Source of the DNA: Talaromyces rugulosus
Lineage: Eukaryota; Ascomycota; Eurotiomycetes; Eurotiales; Trichocomaceae
Length of the DNA: 64,000 nucleotides
Direction: 5' to 3'
Assembly: GCF_013368755.1 (NCBI RefSeq)
Contig: NC_049565.1
Coordinates: 2,170,001 to 2,234,000 of the forward strand
Within the stretch, counting starts at the first letter, position 1. The number at the start of each line of letters is the position of its first letter. The position numbers and the translations under genes are program-made. The notes beneath the pieces are model-generated. The model was not told the DNA's origin and did not search any database. It saw nothing but the letters and a program-made list of their open reading frames with translations. Below, piece by piece: positions 20,782 through 32,343 of the stretch.

Positions 20782-22885
20782 TGCATGGGAGCTGGGTCAT
20801 ACCCCCCCGGTCTTGTGGTATCAATGGTAACTGTGTGGAATGGGCGTATGTAGATCATTGCAACCAAGCGGACTAGAACATCCATAGTGATGACCGTTCC
20901 ATCGACGACGGCCTCTTGGGGGTCATGGTCCCATTGCTACTATTGGCCCCAGTGCTATCGGCCAACAGCTGGGTGCTGCGGCACTGGTCACGGCGAAGTG
21001 ACATGGGCGGTCATCAAGCGCGGGTAGTGGAGACCGAGATAGCAGACAGCTTCTGTCGCATGGCAGCCACCAAGCCGAGTGGGCGATGGGCGCAAAGGTT
21101 GCAGCCACTGATCAAGCAAGGAAATGCAACGTTCCTGACTAGAGCTTCCCGGCCCCCCGGTTTGACATAAAGCCACAGTTGGTCGTAGCCGGCCCGTATC
21201 TCCAGGCTCCAGTGCCCAGAATGCTTAAGTCACGCCCGGATACTCGAAGCACATATGCACGAGGCCGCGAGAGCCCATAAGCCAACCCAGAATTACGTAC
21301 GTGCAGCAGGGTGGCCTCGCGATACCGCCTTGGGGCCTAGCCATGGGACGGCAGAGTCAGCCGGGCTCGTAGAAGAGGCAGTTTCACACTAATGTTTCGA
21401 TCTGCGGGGTATCAAAAAATGTGATATGTCTCTCGTAGGCTGGCAGCCGCAGGCGATCAACGGCTCTGCGGCATGCTGACGTCAACGGGAATGAGCACGC
21501 GCGTACATATTCATTAAGTATCCTGGTTTCTGGACAGGCTCTCTGCTCGCGGTCTGTCTGTATCTTGGGATACCTTGAAAGATCGCATGTGAGGCTGCTG
21601 AGATCGGCTCCTGGTCGCAGGAACCGTTAGTTTCTTCGGGATGACAAGAAAAGTGGCCAGGAATTTCCTGTTCGGGCAAGGCCAATGTCACGGTGGCAAC
21701 TTTGTTCCGTTTCAGGCCTAGGGTTGAGCCCTACGCCGTATCGGGCTAGCGCTGTCCATGCCGTGCTTCGACTGCAATCCACACCTCAACACCGTCCGTC
21801 CACACCGTCCATGGGGCTCTGCCGCACGTGTGTTTCATCGTCCACCACTCGTTCTAACTTCTAATTATTTTGTCCTTGCTACTACTGCTATGGCCTCGTC
21901 GCTAGCCAGCACTACTTACAACTTACAACGCAGGCCGAGTGTGGGTAGCCTCATCACGCGACCCCGCTTCCATGACCACGTTCTCCAGAACGCAAATAAT
22001 TGCAGGAGAATAATGCGCAATTATACTCCATACGCACCGCATGCGCTGATGGACCCTGGGATTAGCTTGTCATCTAGGGCCGCCGCTTAAAACGCATGAC
22101 CAACAGCTTCCAGACGATCGCCTCATCCTTTCTGGGGTCGTCAATTCACGTGACTGCGAGTCCGTCTGCCCCTGAGAGGAGGCTTCGGCCTCGAGAATCG
22201 AGATACATATCAGTGGGAGACTCGAAGCACCGAGCGTGTGCGGCCCACGTATCGACTACCGACCCTGGCTAACTCATGGAATATATCCCGTCAGGCCAAT
22301 GACGCTACAGCTGCAAGTGCCGGCCGTCCCTGATCGGCGCCGCCAGTCAGAAAACAACCCCCATCAGGATCACGAAGTGGAGATGGCTCCCGTTTCGCGT
22401 TGCAGTTCGCGTCCAAGCTGCTCCGTACGTATCCTCGAGATCGGCAATCAACACCGGCCGGAGAACATGGGACGATGTACGATTACGCATGTAGTAGTCG
22501 CAGACTCGCAGTCGTACGTATGTCGTACTCTATCCGTGCATGTGCCATCAGATGTGTACCGTAGGATTAATACTGTGATTAACATTGTCTCTGATACGTA
22601 GATGCATGCAAGAAACTTCTTCCGGTCACAGTCTCATTAACCAAGAACCGATTATTGACTATCGCAGAACCCTTGCGAATTATTACACATTCAGAGGGAA
22701 AAGAGCAAGCTGCAACGCCATTGATGTTGCGTCGGGTCGGATATCCGGAGCCGGGGATGGTACGTACATAGTACGTACACCAAATCTTGTGGATACGTAC
22801 AGAGGACTACTACTATTATTGTAGGAAATGTAAAAATAGCAACCCTTAATCTGAGTTTGAGATAGCCAAACTCAACTCATCCCAC

Positions 22886-22935
22886 GATAATAATAATAGT
22901 GATAATAACGATAATAATAATGGAGTATTATTATA
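22886..22935. repeat. ATA/TTA simple repeat
   Basis: Imperfect (ATA)n tract with inverted TATTATTATA at its right end; a low-complexity microsatellite. Confidence 0.6.
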
Positions 22936-23930
22936 CGGCTTGCGCGCCAAACCGCCCCAAAGGGCTAGCTTAGGGCTAGCAGTTTAGCCTCGCCGCTCCA
23001 CTATTTTTAGATGTCATCATCACGCTTCTTTTTTCTCATTTATTTCCTTATTCAGTACTCCATACGTACTGACAATGCAGAAGCCATTCAAGGGGCCGCC
23101 CCAAACTTCTAGGACTTTTCTAGAAACTGTCCAACGCATAATTTAGTAGTAGTTTCCTTGCCTATTCCAGCCATTCAGAGTTAATGGTGACAGTTTAAAA
23201 CAGATCAATAACCAATACGCAGGCAGCATAACGGAGGCTATTCCATTTCAGCACTGTAGATCGGTGGCGTCTGTCTTAATAGTACTAAGAGTACGATTTC
23301 CCTAAGGCGTAGGCACTAGACAAGCGATGCTACGTGTTGGTTCGACCATTCCGAATCATATATAGCCTACCCCCTAGGGACGCCTTTTGAAGCTTGTCAA
23401 TTGATGTTCCAGGGTGAGGTAAGACTACATTTGATGATTCGCTAACAAATATAGAATCATCAATGAACTATTCACTGTTCAGTTAACCATTTCGGAAAAC
23501 ACGAAACTTCCGCGTTAGCCTTTTTTCTTTTTTCTTTTTTTTTGAGCGGATTTGTTCGAATTGAAGAATCGAGGAACTATGTGCTGCGTTGGGAGCTCCT
23601 GAAAGCTTGGTCTGGTTTCGTCTGATGATACATTTGCCATAGGCTGGGTCATAACGCTGTGGCTCATAGTCGGTAAGTTCAATGTTGCACGTTTCAACAG
23701 AATACTTCAGCTAATGGAAATAGTATTCCTCCAGGTATCCTTATTCCTCCTACAAATCCAAAGTCGTTCCTCCATAATACTCAGAATTATTGTCATTTCT
23801 ATCCTTCTCCGAACAATCGATGGGTGTCTTGTTGATCTAGGCTCGGATTAGAATAAACTTGCGAGGACTTATGAAGTGAGAAGCGATCTCACCTGCTGGA
23901 CTGCATTGGTGTTGCACTCAACAGCTTTGA

Positions 23931-24149
23931 TCAAAACGCCAAGTTGCCAGCCACGTCCAGTTCTCTCCATCTTTTTTTGTCCGCAGTGATGGTCGATCCA
24001 CTGGACTGGTTCATGTTAGAAGATTTTGAAGATGTGCCATTGCAACAATCACGAAAGAATTTTGGGATCGGGTCACACACATGCCCCCTGTTTTCACAGC
24101 GGACGCACTTTGACAATCGGTTCTCTCTGGGCACAAGCAATGCCTCCAT
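23931..24149 (-). pseudogene. Possible fragment of a fungal cysteine-motif protein
   Basis: A 72-codon open frame containing KCVRCENRGHVCDPIP. The C-x2-C-x6-C followed by D-P-x-P pattern resembles a cysteine motif I associate with short fungal proteins of unknown role, but nothing upstream or downstream extends it convincingly. It could equally be chance. No function is assigned. Confidence 0.2.
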
Positions 24150-24842
24150 AACATATCAACTACAAGTGTGTTGACTCTGGGTAGACATGTGACCATCAAC
24201 TCGTAACTCACAAACCTGACTTTTTCTTTTTCTACTTCGTAGGGTTCTTCAGGTCTCCGTTGCTAGAACCTCCTAAGCTCACTTACCCATACCAGACACG
24301 GTCCTTTCCCAGCATTTAATTTGGTAGTGCTGATACAGGCTATTTGACAATATCAATAACATCTTTGAAGTACTCGGCCGTAGTATGGCCCTTTCTTAAA
24401 GCCCGGCGTAGACAAACATAGAAAGCGGGGTAAGGGGGTTCTTTGATCTCCACAGGGGGGAAACTCAAACGGTATGCGTTGTGGTGGTACAACAGTGTCA
24501 TATTTTCCTCGGACGTCGTGCAAGTTTCCTAATTCGGCTTCTCCTTGTCGGCGCACGTGAAAGAGCCTAAAGTTAACACAAAAATACAAACGTGATGAAC
24601 TCGTTGAATGATTATCTGGGCAGAATCTTCCAGCTTTAAACGGCTAGCCAAAGAGCAAATTATTAGGCGATGCCTGTTCGTCGATGACTTCTAACGCTTA
24701 AGTTCTCGCTATAGGGGGGTTATGGCACTATTTTACCTAAAAAGAACATTCCAGATGTCTAGATCATCTCTTTTTGAATAAGCAATAGAAGCCTTACCGT
24801 TCTCAGAACAAATCTCTTTAATGTTACGCTCACAGTCGTCCG

Positions 24843-25116
24843 TGTGACGTGCCTTTTCCAAAGATATTCGATTCCTATCTAGGGGTGCGATTCTCTAAAA
24901 CAACAAGCATGGGAAAGGAATCTAACTACCAGGACCTGCGGGAAGGTTTTATCTTGTGTGCTTAGGTAACCAGCTTGACCCCTTATGGCCCCGGGGTGAG
25001 GCTATCCCCAGATCTGGCACCGCGGGTTAGGGTTGATGCCCTTCCTGCCTGAGGCCTCCCATCCGGCCACGAGGCCGCTCCTACCCTTGGGGATAGCCTC
25101 AGGCTCAGCCGTCACA
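24843..25116 (-). mobile_element. Solo LTR, inverted, of the degraded chromovirus family
   Basis: A 274-bp sequence starting TGTGACGTGCC and ending GCCGTCACA, the reverse complement of the LTRs at 25569 and 31290, flanked by a perfect 5-bp target-site duplication GTCCG (24838-24842 and 25117-25121). It is a solo LTR left by LTR-LTR recombination and shows few of the transitions present in the neighbouring full element. Confidence 0.92.
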
Positions 25117-25568
25117 GTCCGGGGAATTTGAAAGGGCGTCTGATTGTGCATGCAACTGCTACATAAAAGCCAAATATATATATCAGCGCTAACGCTAGCC
25201 CTGGTGTTGTCGATGATGAAAGATCAGAGGATGCATAAAGCTTCAGGAACGAATGACTTGAATTATTAGATTACTTCAAGAAATATGGAGCTAGTTTAGG
25301 GGAGATATTATTTATACAATAGGATAGAGAGGAGGATTATAAATTAAGAATTTCTCCCACATGTCCTAAAAACCAATAAATCTTCCTACTTACACTATAG
25401 GGACAAGTTGTTATCTAGGACATCCTAAAGCTTCTATCCTAACTCCCAACTTTCTAGCTATTTCTCTAGTCTCTTTAAAGGTCCATGTTAATCTATAATA
25501 TAGTATAAAAACTTTAAATTTTATACAAATATTAGGTTATATCCTTTCCACCACACCTACATGTGTAG
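25117..25568. other. AT-rich spacer between inverted LTRs
   Basis: 452 bp of AT-rich sequence between the inverted solo LTR and the 5' LTR of the degraded element. Nothing is coded; the flanking LTRs make a 274-bp inverted-repeat pair around it. Confidence 0.5.
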
Positions 25569-25842
25569 TGTGACGGCTGAGCCTGAGGCTATCCCCAAGG
25601 GTAGGAGCGGCCTCGTGGCCGGATGGGAGGCCTCAGGCAGGAAGGGCATCAACCCTAACCCGCGGTGCCAGATCTGGGGATAGCCTCACCCCAGGGCCAT
25701 AAGGGGTCAAGCTGGTTACCTAAGCACACAAGATAAAACCTTCCTGCAGGTCCTAGTAGTTAGATTCCTTTCCCATGCTTGTTGTTTTAGAGAATCGCAC
25801 CCCTAGATAGGAATTGAATATCTTTGGAAAAGGCATGTTATA
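25569..25842 (+). repeat. 5' LTR of degraded chromovirus
   Basis: Begins TGTGACGGCT and ends CATGTTATA; the 3' copy ends CACGTCACA at the same place, so three C-to-T type changes are visible in the last nine bases alone. Confidence 0.92.
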
Positions 25843-25844
25843 TT

Positions 25845-25855
25845 ACAACAAGCAT
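25845..25855 (+). other. Self-complementary primer-binding site (degraded element)
   Basis: ACAACAAGCAT, two bases after the 5' LTR, is the exact complement of ATGCTTGTTGT at 25775..25785 inside the LTR. This is the arrangement used by Tf1-type elements that prime reverse transcription with the 5' end of their own RNA. Confidence 0.6.
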
Positions 25856-26063
25856 TGCTATATTTTATCTTTATCTTTCTTACAACTAGCACAGCCAGCA
25901 CTTAGCTGCAGTTAGTACTCTGGTTAGGGGTAGATTTTTCTTTATCTTAACCTTTTTATGTTTAGTATAGTCTGTATAGTCATGACAAACGCCTTGTTAG
26001 TGCTCTGACTTTAAATCTTTATTTATCTTTATTTGAAACCTAGAAATCTTGTGAGCTAGTATA

Positions 26064-27270
26064 ATGGTAAGATTAAGTACCACTAACAGACGTCAGCATG
26101 GCAAAAGCGCCAGTAATGATGATGTGGAAGAGCCCAGTTGCTGCTTGACTGTTAACCTCGAAGAACTGAAGCTTGGAGATGTTCCTGAGGGACTATTTAA
26201 TAAGGATGAATTCCTTAAGCTTTGTAAAAGTGACCCTGGAGGCCTGTTTAAAGGTTTATTCTAACACCTCTCTATGTAGGAGAAACGACTAGAAGAGGCT
26301 CTTACTAAGTCTAGCAACAATGATACAGAGAAAATCGACTCTATGAGAGAGGAGATTTAGAACCTCAAGAGCAACCTAACCGACCATCGCTAGACCATGT
26401 CCGAACTGATCACGGAGTGTAATGCCATAATCACCAATACCTCTCCAGCCGGGGAAGACTATAAAAAGAAAACTACTAAGCTACTAAATAGCCAGCTGCT
26501 ATCAGATGGAATCAATCCCAAGTATGAATCATGGGAGATCAATATCAAGAACAAGTTGGAAGCCAACACCGACCATTACCTAACAGCCCTGGCCTGTATG
26601 GCGTACGTGAAGGGGATGTGTAAGGAAGAAGCAGCTAACCACTTACTCCTACAATTCTGGAAGGACTTAGCACAATATTACTAGGATATCAGTGACATCT
26701 TCAAGCATCTAAGAATAATCTACATAGACAAGAACCGCGTGATCAATGCGAAGATAGAACTCCATCGTCTAGTAATAAGAGATTCAAAGTTTCAGATCTT
26801 TTTATCGAAATTCACGTTTCTTACCCAGAAAGCTGGCCTCGCCCTATCAGAATAGAAGAAAGAACTCTACTATAAACTTTTGTTCAATATACAGCGCGCC
26901 ATGATCAAGGAAAGCATTAATCCAATGGTATTATACCAGACCTTTGTACAAGGATGCTATACTACTGCCAACTGCCTCGAGCAGATCACTAAAGGGGAAT
27001 GACGCGCCTATAGCCATAGAATTGGGAGTAGCAAAGGCCACAGCCAAGAAGGCCACTAGTTGAATACCTCTGGAGGATTAAAGTTAAAGAATAAAGCCCT
27101 TTAACCACAGCTCTTCTGGGAAGAAAAGAAAAAGCTAATAAGCGAAGACAAGTGCTTCAATTACAAACTGAGTGGTCACTATGCTGACAAGTGCCCCCTC
27201 AAGAAGAAGGCTCCGGATCTGAAGGCCTTAGAGGATAACACAGGCAAGGAGTCAGAAAACGCCCATACCT
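26064..27270 (+). pseudogene. gag relic of the degraded chromovirus
   Basis: Open at 26064..26261 and 26397..26681, then interrupted. The segments align in order with the intact gag at 37608..36376 (for example NKDEFLKLCKSDPGGLF corresponds to NEQEFLSLCRTDPQRLF). The zinc knuckle near 27152-27205 reads CFNYKLSGHYADKC, its second Cys changed to Tyr (TGC to TAC, a G-to-A change). Confidence 0.8.
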
Positions 27271-27329
27271 AGGAGAAGTCTCCTTCTTAGGCGCATCAAG
27301 TACGGACAACGAAGCTTTGGATCTCTCAT

Positions 27330-30300
27330 AGCTGATGGGGAGAGAGAAGGATAGCATGATTGTATCTATTTAGCTAGCTAAGAATGGATATTCAATTTGT
27401 ATTAAAGCTTTGGCTGATACTGAAGCCAATGGATTTGCCTTTTTAGATGTATTTTTAGTGGAGAAGCTTGCACGACACTTTTAGACATACACAGTACCTA
27501 TTTCTGAACCCTGTAGGGTAAGAGGGTATGATGGGAAGACAGTAGAACTAGTTATATACCTTATAATCTTAATACTGATTGTTAATAGCTAGATGCAGTG
27601 GCATCTACCCTTTCTTTTAATGTGATTAGGCTGTTATAATGTCATTTTGGGTTGTATATGGCTGGAGAAGTACAATATATTAGTGGATTATAGAAACTGT
27701 TGTCTTTTATGGCCAGAGGATGTGTCTTTTAAAGATTAAATAGAGAGAGAGTAGTTCATCTATATGCCAAAGACAATACTAAGGAGAAATAGACTAGTCA
27801 ATCTTAAGTACCAAGCTGATATAGAGCGCTAAGATTGGTTGATAGAAGAACCTGTCCTACTTCTATAACCAGAACCCTAAAGGAAAGTGCCTGCAGTTAC
27901 AGAAAAAACATAAAGAATATAATCAAGGATAGAACTGCAGAAAATAGAGAAAGCCTTATAATCAGAGAACGCCATAGGACCCTTTAGCAGTACTAAGGAA
28001 GCATCACTAGTTATTAATTTGATGAGAAACCTATATCGCCAATGCTCAGAAAGAAGGACGTATAGAATAGATATAGCAATTATTAAAGCTGCTGGATTCC
28101 ATTATTATATGAAAAGCAAAACTATAGATGTCTTTATGACTAGTCTTTGTGAAATAAAATAGGCACTAGAAACTAAGAAAGAAAGAACGGCCAAGTTGAC
28201 TAAAAATGAGAAGATCAAACAGCAGCTACCAGATCAGTATCATAAGTTCGCCAACATCTTCTCAAAGATCCACTCAGACGAGTTACCAGTTCACCAGAAG
28301 TATAACCACAAGATCAAGTTAAATCAAGACCTAGAGTTAGATTATAGTCCTTTATATCAAATATTAGAGGAACAGCTCCAAGCAGCCCGAAACTATATTA
28401 TTGATAACCTAGATAAAAAATTTATCGTCCCTAGCAATGCACTATTCACGTCTCCAATCCTCATAGCCAAGAAAGCCGATGGCAGATTCCGCTTCTATAT
28501 TGATTACCACAAGCTGAACGCTTTAACCAGAAAGGACCGATATCCACTGCCACTTATCAAGAAAGTCTTTAAGCGCTTGAGTAAAGCAAAGATCTTCACT
28601 AAGCTAGACATTAGACAGAGGTTCTACTAAATCTAAATACACCCAGACTCCACAGATCTGACCATCTTCTATTGTCGGTATGGCACTTTTAAGTATAAGG
28701 TAATGCCGTTTGGCCTCACTAATAGACCAGCGACGTTTCAACGACTGATCAACAATATCTTCATGGACTACCTTGACCAGTTCGTGATTACGTTCATCAA
28801 TGATCTATTGATATACAGCGAGAACAAGCTAGAGCATGAGATACATATGCAACAGATATTAAAAAGACTCCAAGAGGCAGGACTGCAAGCCAGTATCAAA
28901 AAATATGAGTTCTATGTCACATTAACCAAGTATCTAGACTTTATTATTACCTTAGAAGGGATAGAGGTCGACCTAGTAAAGATTAAGGTTATCCTTTTCT
29001 GGAAGATGCTAATAATAGTTTTAGAAGTATAGTTATTCCTTGGTTTCTACAACTTCTATTGGAAGTTTATAAAGGCCTACAGCTGAACTATAAGGCTATT
29101 GCATTACCTTACTTGAACTGATATTCTATTTATATAGAGTAAGGAGTGCGAAGAAGCATTTGAAAATCTGAAAAAGAAATTATTAGAAGTCTCAATACTA
29201 GCCTATTACAACCCCAATTACTAAACCTGTGTGGAAACAGACGCGTCAGACAGAGTAGTGGCTATAGTCTTATCTTAACTATGTAAAGATAAGGAATGGT
29301 ATCTAGTCATATACTACTCTATATTGATAACCCTAGCTAAGTATAATTATAATATCTATGACAAGGAATTACTGGCAGTAATAAAGACTCTAAAAGAATG
29401 AAAGTCTGAATTAGTTAGACTAAGAGAATAGGAGTCTTTTGATGTCTTATTAGATCACTAGGCTCTTAAGTACTTTATAACTATTAAAGCTCTGAACATC
29501 TGACAAGCCTAATGGTGTGAGTTCTTAGAGGAATACCACTTTATACTTAGATACTAACCAGGAAAAGCGAATATATTAGCGGATATCTTCACCCAGAGAG
29601 AAGATAAAAAGGCGAAAAACCTTAACCACTGGAACTAAACACTACTGCCGCAGTATAAAATCAATAATAAAATTGCACTTGAGATGATATATATAGAACT
29701 GATCACCTTAACTATAGAAAATAATATTGTCACCAAGGTATTGGCGGCCAACGAGGAATATATGGCCGAGAAAGATGCTGAAGTCTTACTCTCAGGGAAA
29801 GGGGAAAGCCATAGGATAATTAAAGGACGACTTTTCTTTAATAAACAACTCTATATTCCTAAAAAGGACGATTTACGAGTACAACTGCTAGATGAAGTAT
29901 ATTAACAACCTGTAACAGCGCACTCAGGATATATAAAGATACTGAAGCTAGTCTAAGAACAGTTCTACTGGGAGGCATGGAGCAATGATGTGAACCAGTA
30001 TATAGATAATTACAAGATATACAAGAGGACAAACACGTATAGAGATAGGGCCCCTAGACTCCTCCAACCATTACCTATCCCAGTATGACCTTAGCAGCAT
30101 TTATTGATAGACTTCATAGAGCTGCCCCAGGACAAACAGGGATTTAATAATGTTTTTGTCACCATCAACCGCTTGACCAAAAGACCGGTCTCCATACCGT
30201 GCCACAAGAAGATGACAGCTAGAGATATAGCAAAGTTATAGATTCGGTATATCTTCCTATGGATAGGCCTGCCAGACAGCATTGTATTAGACTAAAAAAG

Positions 30301-31260
30301 CTAGTTTATCTTTAAATTCTAGAGAGAGGTGTGCCGAATCCTTTACATCAAGATAAAGCTGTCAATAGCATAGTATGCCTAGACAGATAGATAAACAGAG
30401 ATAGCAAATTAGTATCTTTAACAGTGGCTACAGCTATATATTAACTTTGTAATGAATAACTGATCAGAGTACCTACTAATCATTGACTTTGCAGCTGCGT
30501 CACTGCCATAGGAATCTATAGGGATGTCCTTATTTAAGATAGAAAAAGATTATGCTCCTTAGATATCATTTGATTAGGTGCTATCAATGCCGTCTAAAAG
30601 CTACACACTGAACGAGAAAAAAGCCTAAGTATAGATATAGTGTTTAGAGCGTATATAGGACTACACCTGTAATAATATTGTGGAAGTATAAGGCAGATAG
30701 TAATGGCAAGCAAACAAACACAGACAGGAGATAGATTTTGGAGTTGGTGACCACATCTACATCAATAATAAAGGATAGGATACAGAACAACCAGGCAGGA
30801 AGCTAAGCCATTAATCTAAAAGACTATACAAGATACTATATAAGATAGGACATGCCTTTAAATTAGATTTACTGCAAGGCGTATAAGTATATTATATCTT
30901 TTCCCTGGACAAGCTCTGCCGCGCCGCTTTAACCGAGCCCTTTGCTAGTTAACTAGAGAAGGAATGTCCTGAGCTCTAGGTTAATGGAAATTTGGAATAG
31001 GAAGTTAATAGGATCCTAGACTCCTGGATGCGCTGGAAGAAGCTGTGCTATTAAGTAAACTGGCTAGGCAGGGACCTAGATCTAGTATGATATCCAGTAA
31101 GGTACTTTTCAAACGCTCTACTAGCGCTGAAATCATTCTATAATACCAACCTCAAGAAGCCAGGTCCACCGCGCCAATTAGATATGTGGATGAAAGCTAT
31201 GGAGAAAGATCGATTTGTTGAAGAGCATGTAGATAATAATAGACTGACAACCAACGCTTA
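27330..31260 (+). pseudogene. pol relic of the degraded chromovirus
   Basis: The recognisable order is protease (DTEANGFAF near 27418, with DTG altered), reverse transcriptase (28196..28627 and 28703..29029, with PFGLTNRPATFQRL and the catalytic FINDLLIYS where FVDD is normal), RNase H, integrase zinc-binding region (29684..29902), integrase core near 30100-30420, and a chromodomain-like tail near 31000-31210. Dozens of stops and altered catalytic residues make it non-functional. Confidence 0.85.
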
Positions 31261-31289
31261 AGGGCAAGCGTTTCCAAAAGAGGGGGTGA

Positions 31290-31563
31290 TGTGACGGCTG
31301 AGCCTAAGGCTATCCCCAAGGGTAGAAGCAGCCTCGTGGCCGGATGGGAGACCTCAGGCAGGAAGGGCATCAACCCTAACCCGCGGTGCCAGATCTGGGG
31401 ATAGCCTCACCCCGGGGCCATAAGGGGTCAAGCTGGTTACCTAAGCACACAAGATAAAACCTTCCCGCAGGTCCTGGTAGTTAGATTCCTTTCCCATGCT
31501 TGTTGTTTTAGAGAATCGCACCCCTAGATAGGAATCGAATATCTTTGGAAAAGGCACGTCACA
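31290..31563 (+). repeat. 3' LTR of degraded chromovirus
   Basis: 274 bp, TGTGACGG to CACGTCACA, immediately after the polypurine tract at 31277-31287. It is followed by the TGTAG duplication. Confidence 0.92.
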
Positions 31564-32090
31564 TGTAGTTCTGGCGAGATTGGGGGAGGAAATTTCCGGA
31601 TTAGCTCGCCGCCCTATGCCTCACTACCACCGCTCCCTATCCTTACCAGCCTCTTCCACGTCCGCCCACCGCTTCTATTTCCGCCCCGCCAATCGTTCGT
31701 CTTTTCGAGGCAATCAACCATCCAGGCACCTGGTCGTTGGCTCTCAGAGAGCGACTGCTGAAACACAGGAATCGACAACTTTACATAGTAGAGGGTGGCA
31801 CGCTGACGGCCTTGGAACCTAGGCCCCTGTACAAAAAAAAAAAAAAAACAGGATAAAAGGATCTTATAAGGGTAAAGCGATTTGGCTCTTTCTTTTAGAA
31901 CCTAACTTAGTTGATTGTAGTCAATTTTTATAATATATATTGATTTATATAGCTCTAGTCGTACAGAATAGCAAGAAAGCTAATTAGGGGTAAGCACTGC
32001 TAGTAGCATCTTAATACTGCTAATTAGCCTCTTTAATAAGGTTTCTTTATTTTTAAGAAAAGCCTTGCTGTTTTAAGAACTTATCTATAA
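31564..32090. other. Spacer between two chromoviruses, with poly(A) run
   Basis: 527 bp. The left part is GC-richer with no recognised coding; a 16-A run sits at 31833..31848, followed by AT-rich sequence up to the TATAA target duplication of the next element. The poly(A) run could mark a truncated retroposed fragment, but I see no TSD for one. Confidence 0.4.
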
Positions 32091-32343
32091 TGTGACGACG
32101 AGTCGATTCCTATCCTCTAAGAGTACTCTGCAACGAGAAAACCAAACATGAGAAGGGAAAGAGGAAGAGAAAGAACCTCCCCCGCTAGTTACATGAGAAA
32201 TATTCCTTTGTGTGCGTCAGTCTATTCCCTTTATGGTTCCGCATGAGGTTATTCCCATCTCAGTACCGCTCTCGGTTCCCTTTCCCTGGTGGTGCCTCAG
32301 GCCGCCACTGCTGGTTCCCGAGGCCTGGGTCAGGACCGTCACA
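32091..32343 (-). repeat. 3' LTR of intact chromovirus
   Basis: 253 bp bounded by TGTGAC...GTCACA. The polypurine tract (AGAAGGGGGGG on the minus strand, about 32346-32356) abuts it, and the pol stop codon lies inside its first bases. Confidence 0.95.

Larger units (their letters stand above)
20782..24842. other. Long gene-poor region
   Basis: About 4 kb without a convincing gene. The left half is GC-rich and low in frame continuity; the right half turns AT-rich. It contains ATA-type simple repeats (22886-22935) and TACGTAC-rich palindromic patches around 22759-22798. One possible gene fragment (23931..24149) is listed separately. No LTR or TIR boundary was recognised before 24843. Confidence 0.45.
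25569..31563 (+). mobile_element. RIP-like degraded Ty3/Gypsy chromovirus, complete with LTRs
   Basis: A 5,995-bp element bounded by 274-bp LTRs (25569..25842 and 31290..31563) and a perfect TSD TGTAG (25564-25568 and 31564-31568). Internally the order is gag (26064-27270), then protease, reverse transcriptase, RNase H, integrase and chromodomain (27330-31260). All frames are broken by many TAG/TAA/TGA codons at sites where related elements have Gln, Arg or Trp, and the two LTRs differ mainly by C/T or G/A. Both facts fit C:G-to-T:A mutation of the RIP type. A polypurine tract (AAAAGAGGGGG) precedes the 3' LTR. Confidence 0.93.

Noticed and set aside
21758..22824. Open frames in the GC-rich gene-poor region
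   Set aside because: Short, without family motifs, splice structure or consistent codon bias.
31580..31822. 80-codon frame before the poly(A) run
   Set aside because: No recognisable domain and located in transposon-island spacer; treated as non-coding.
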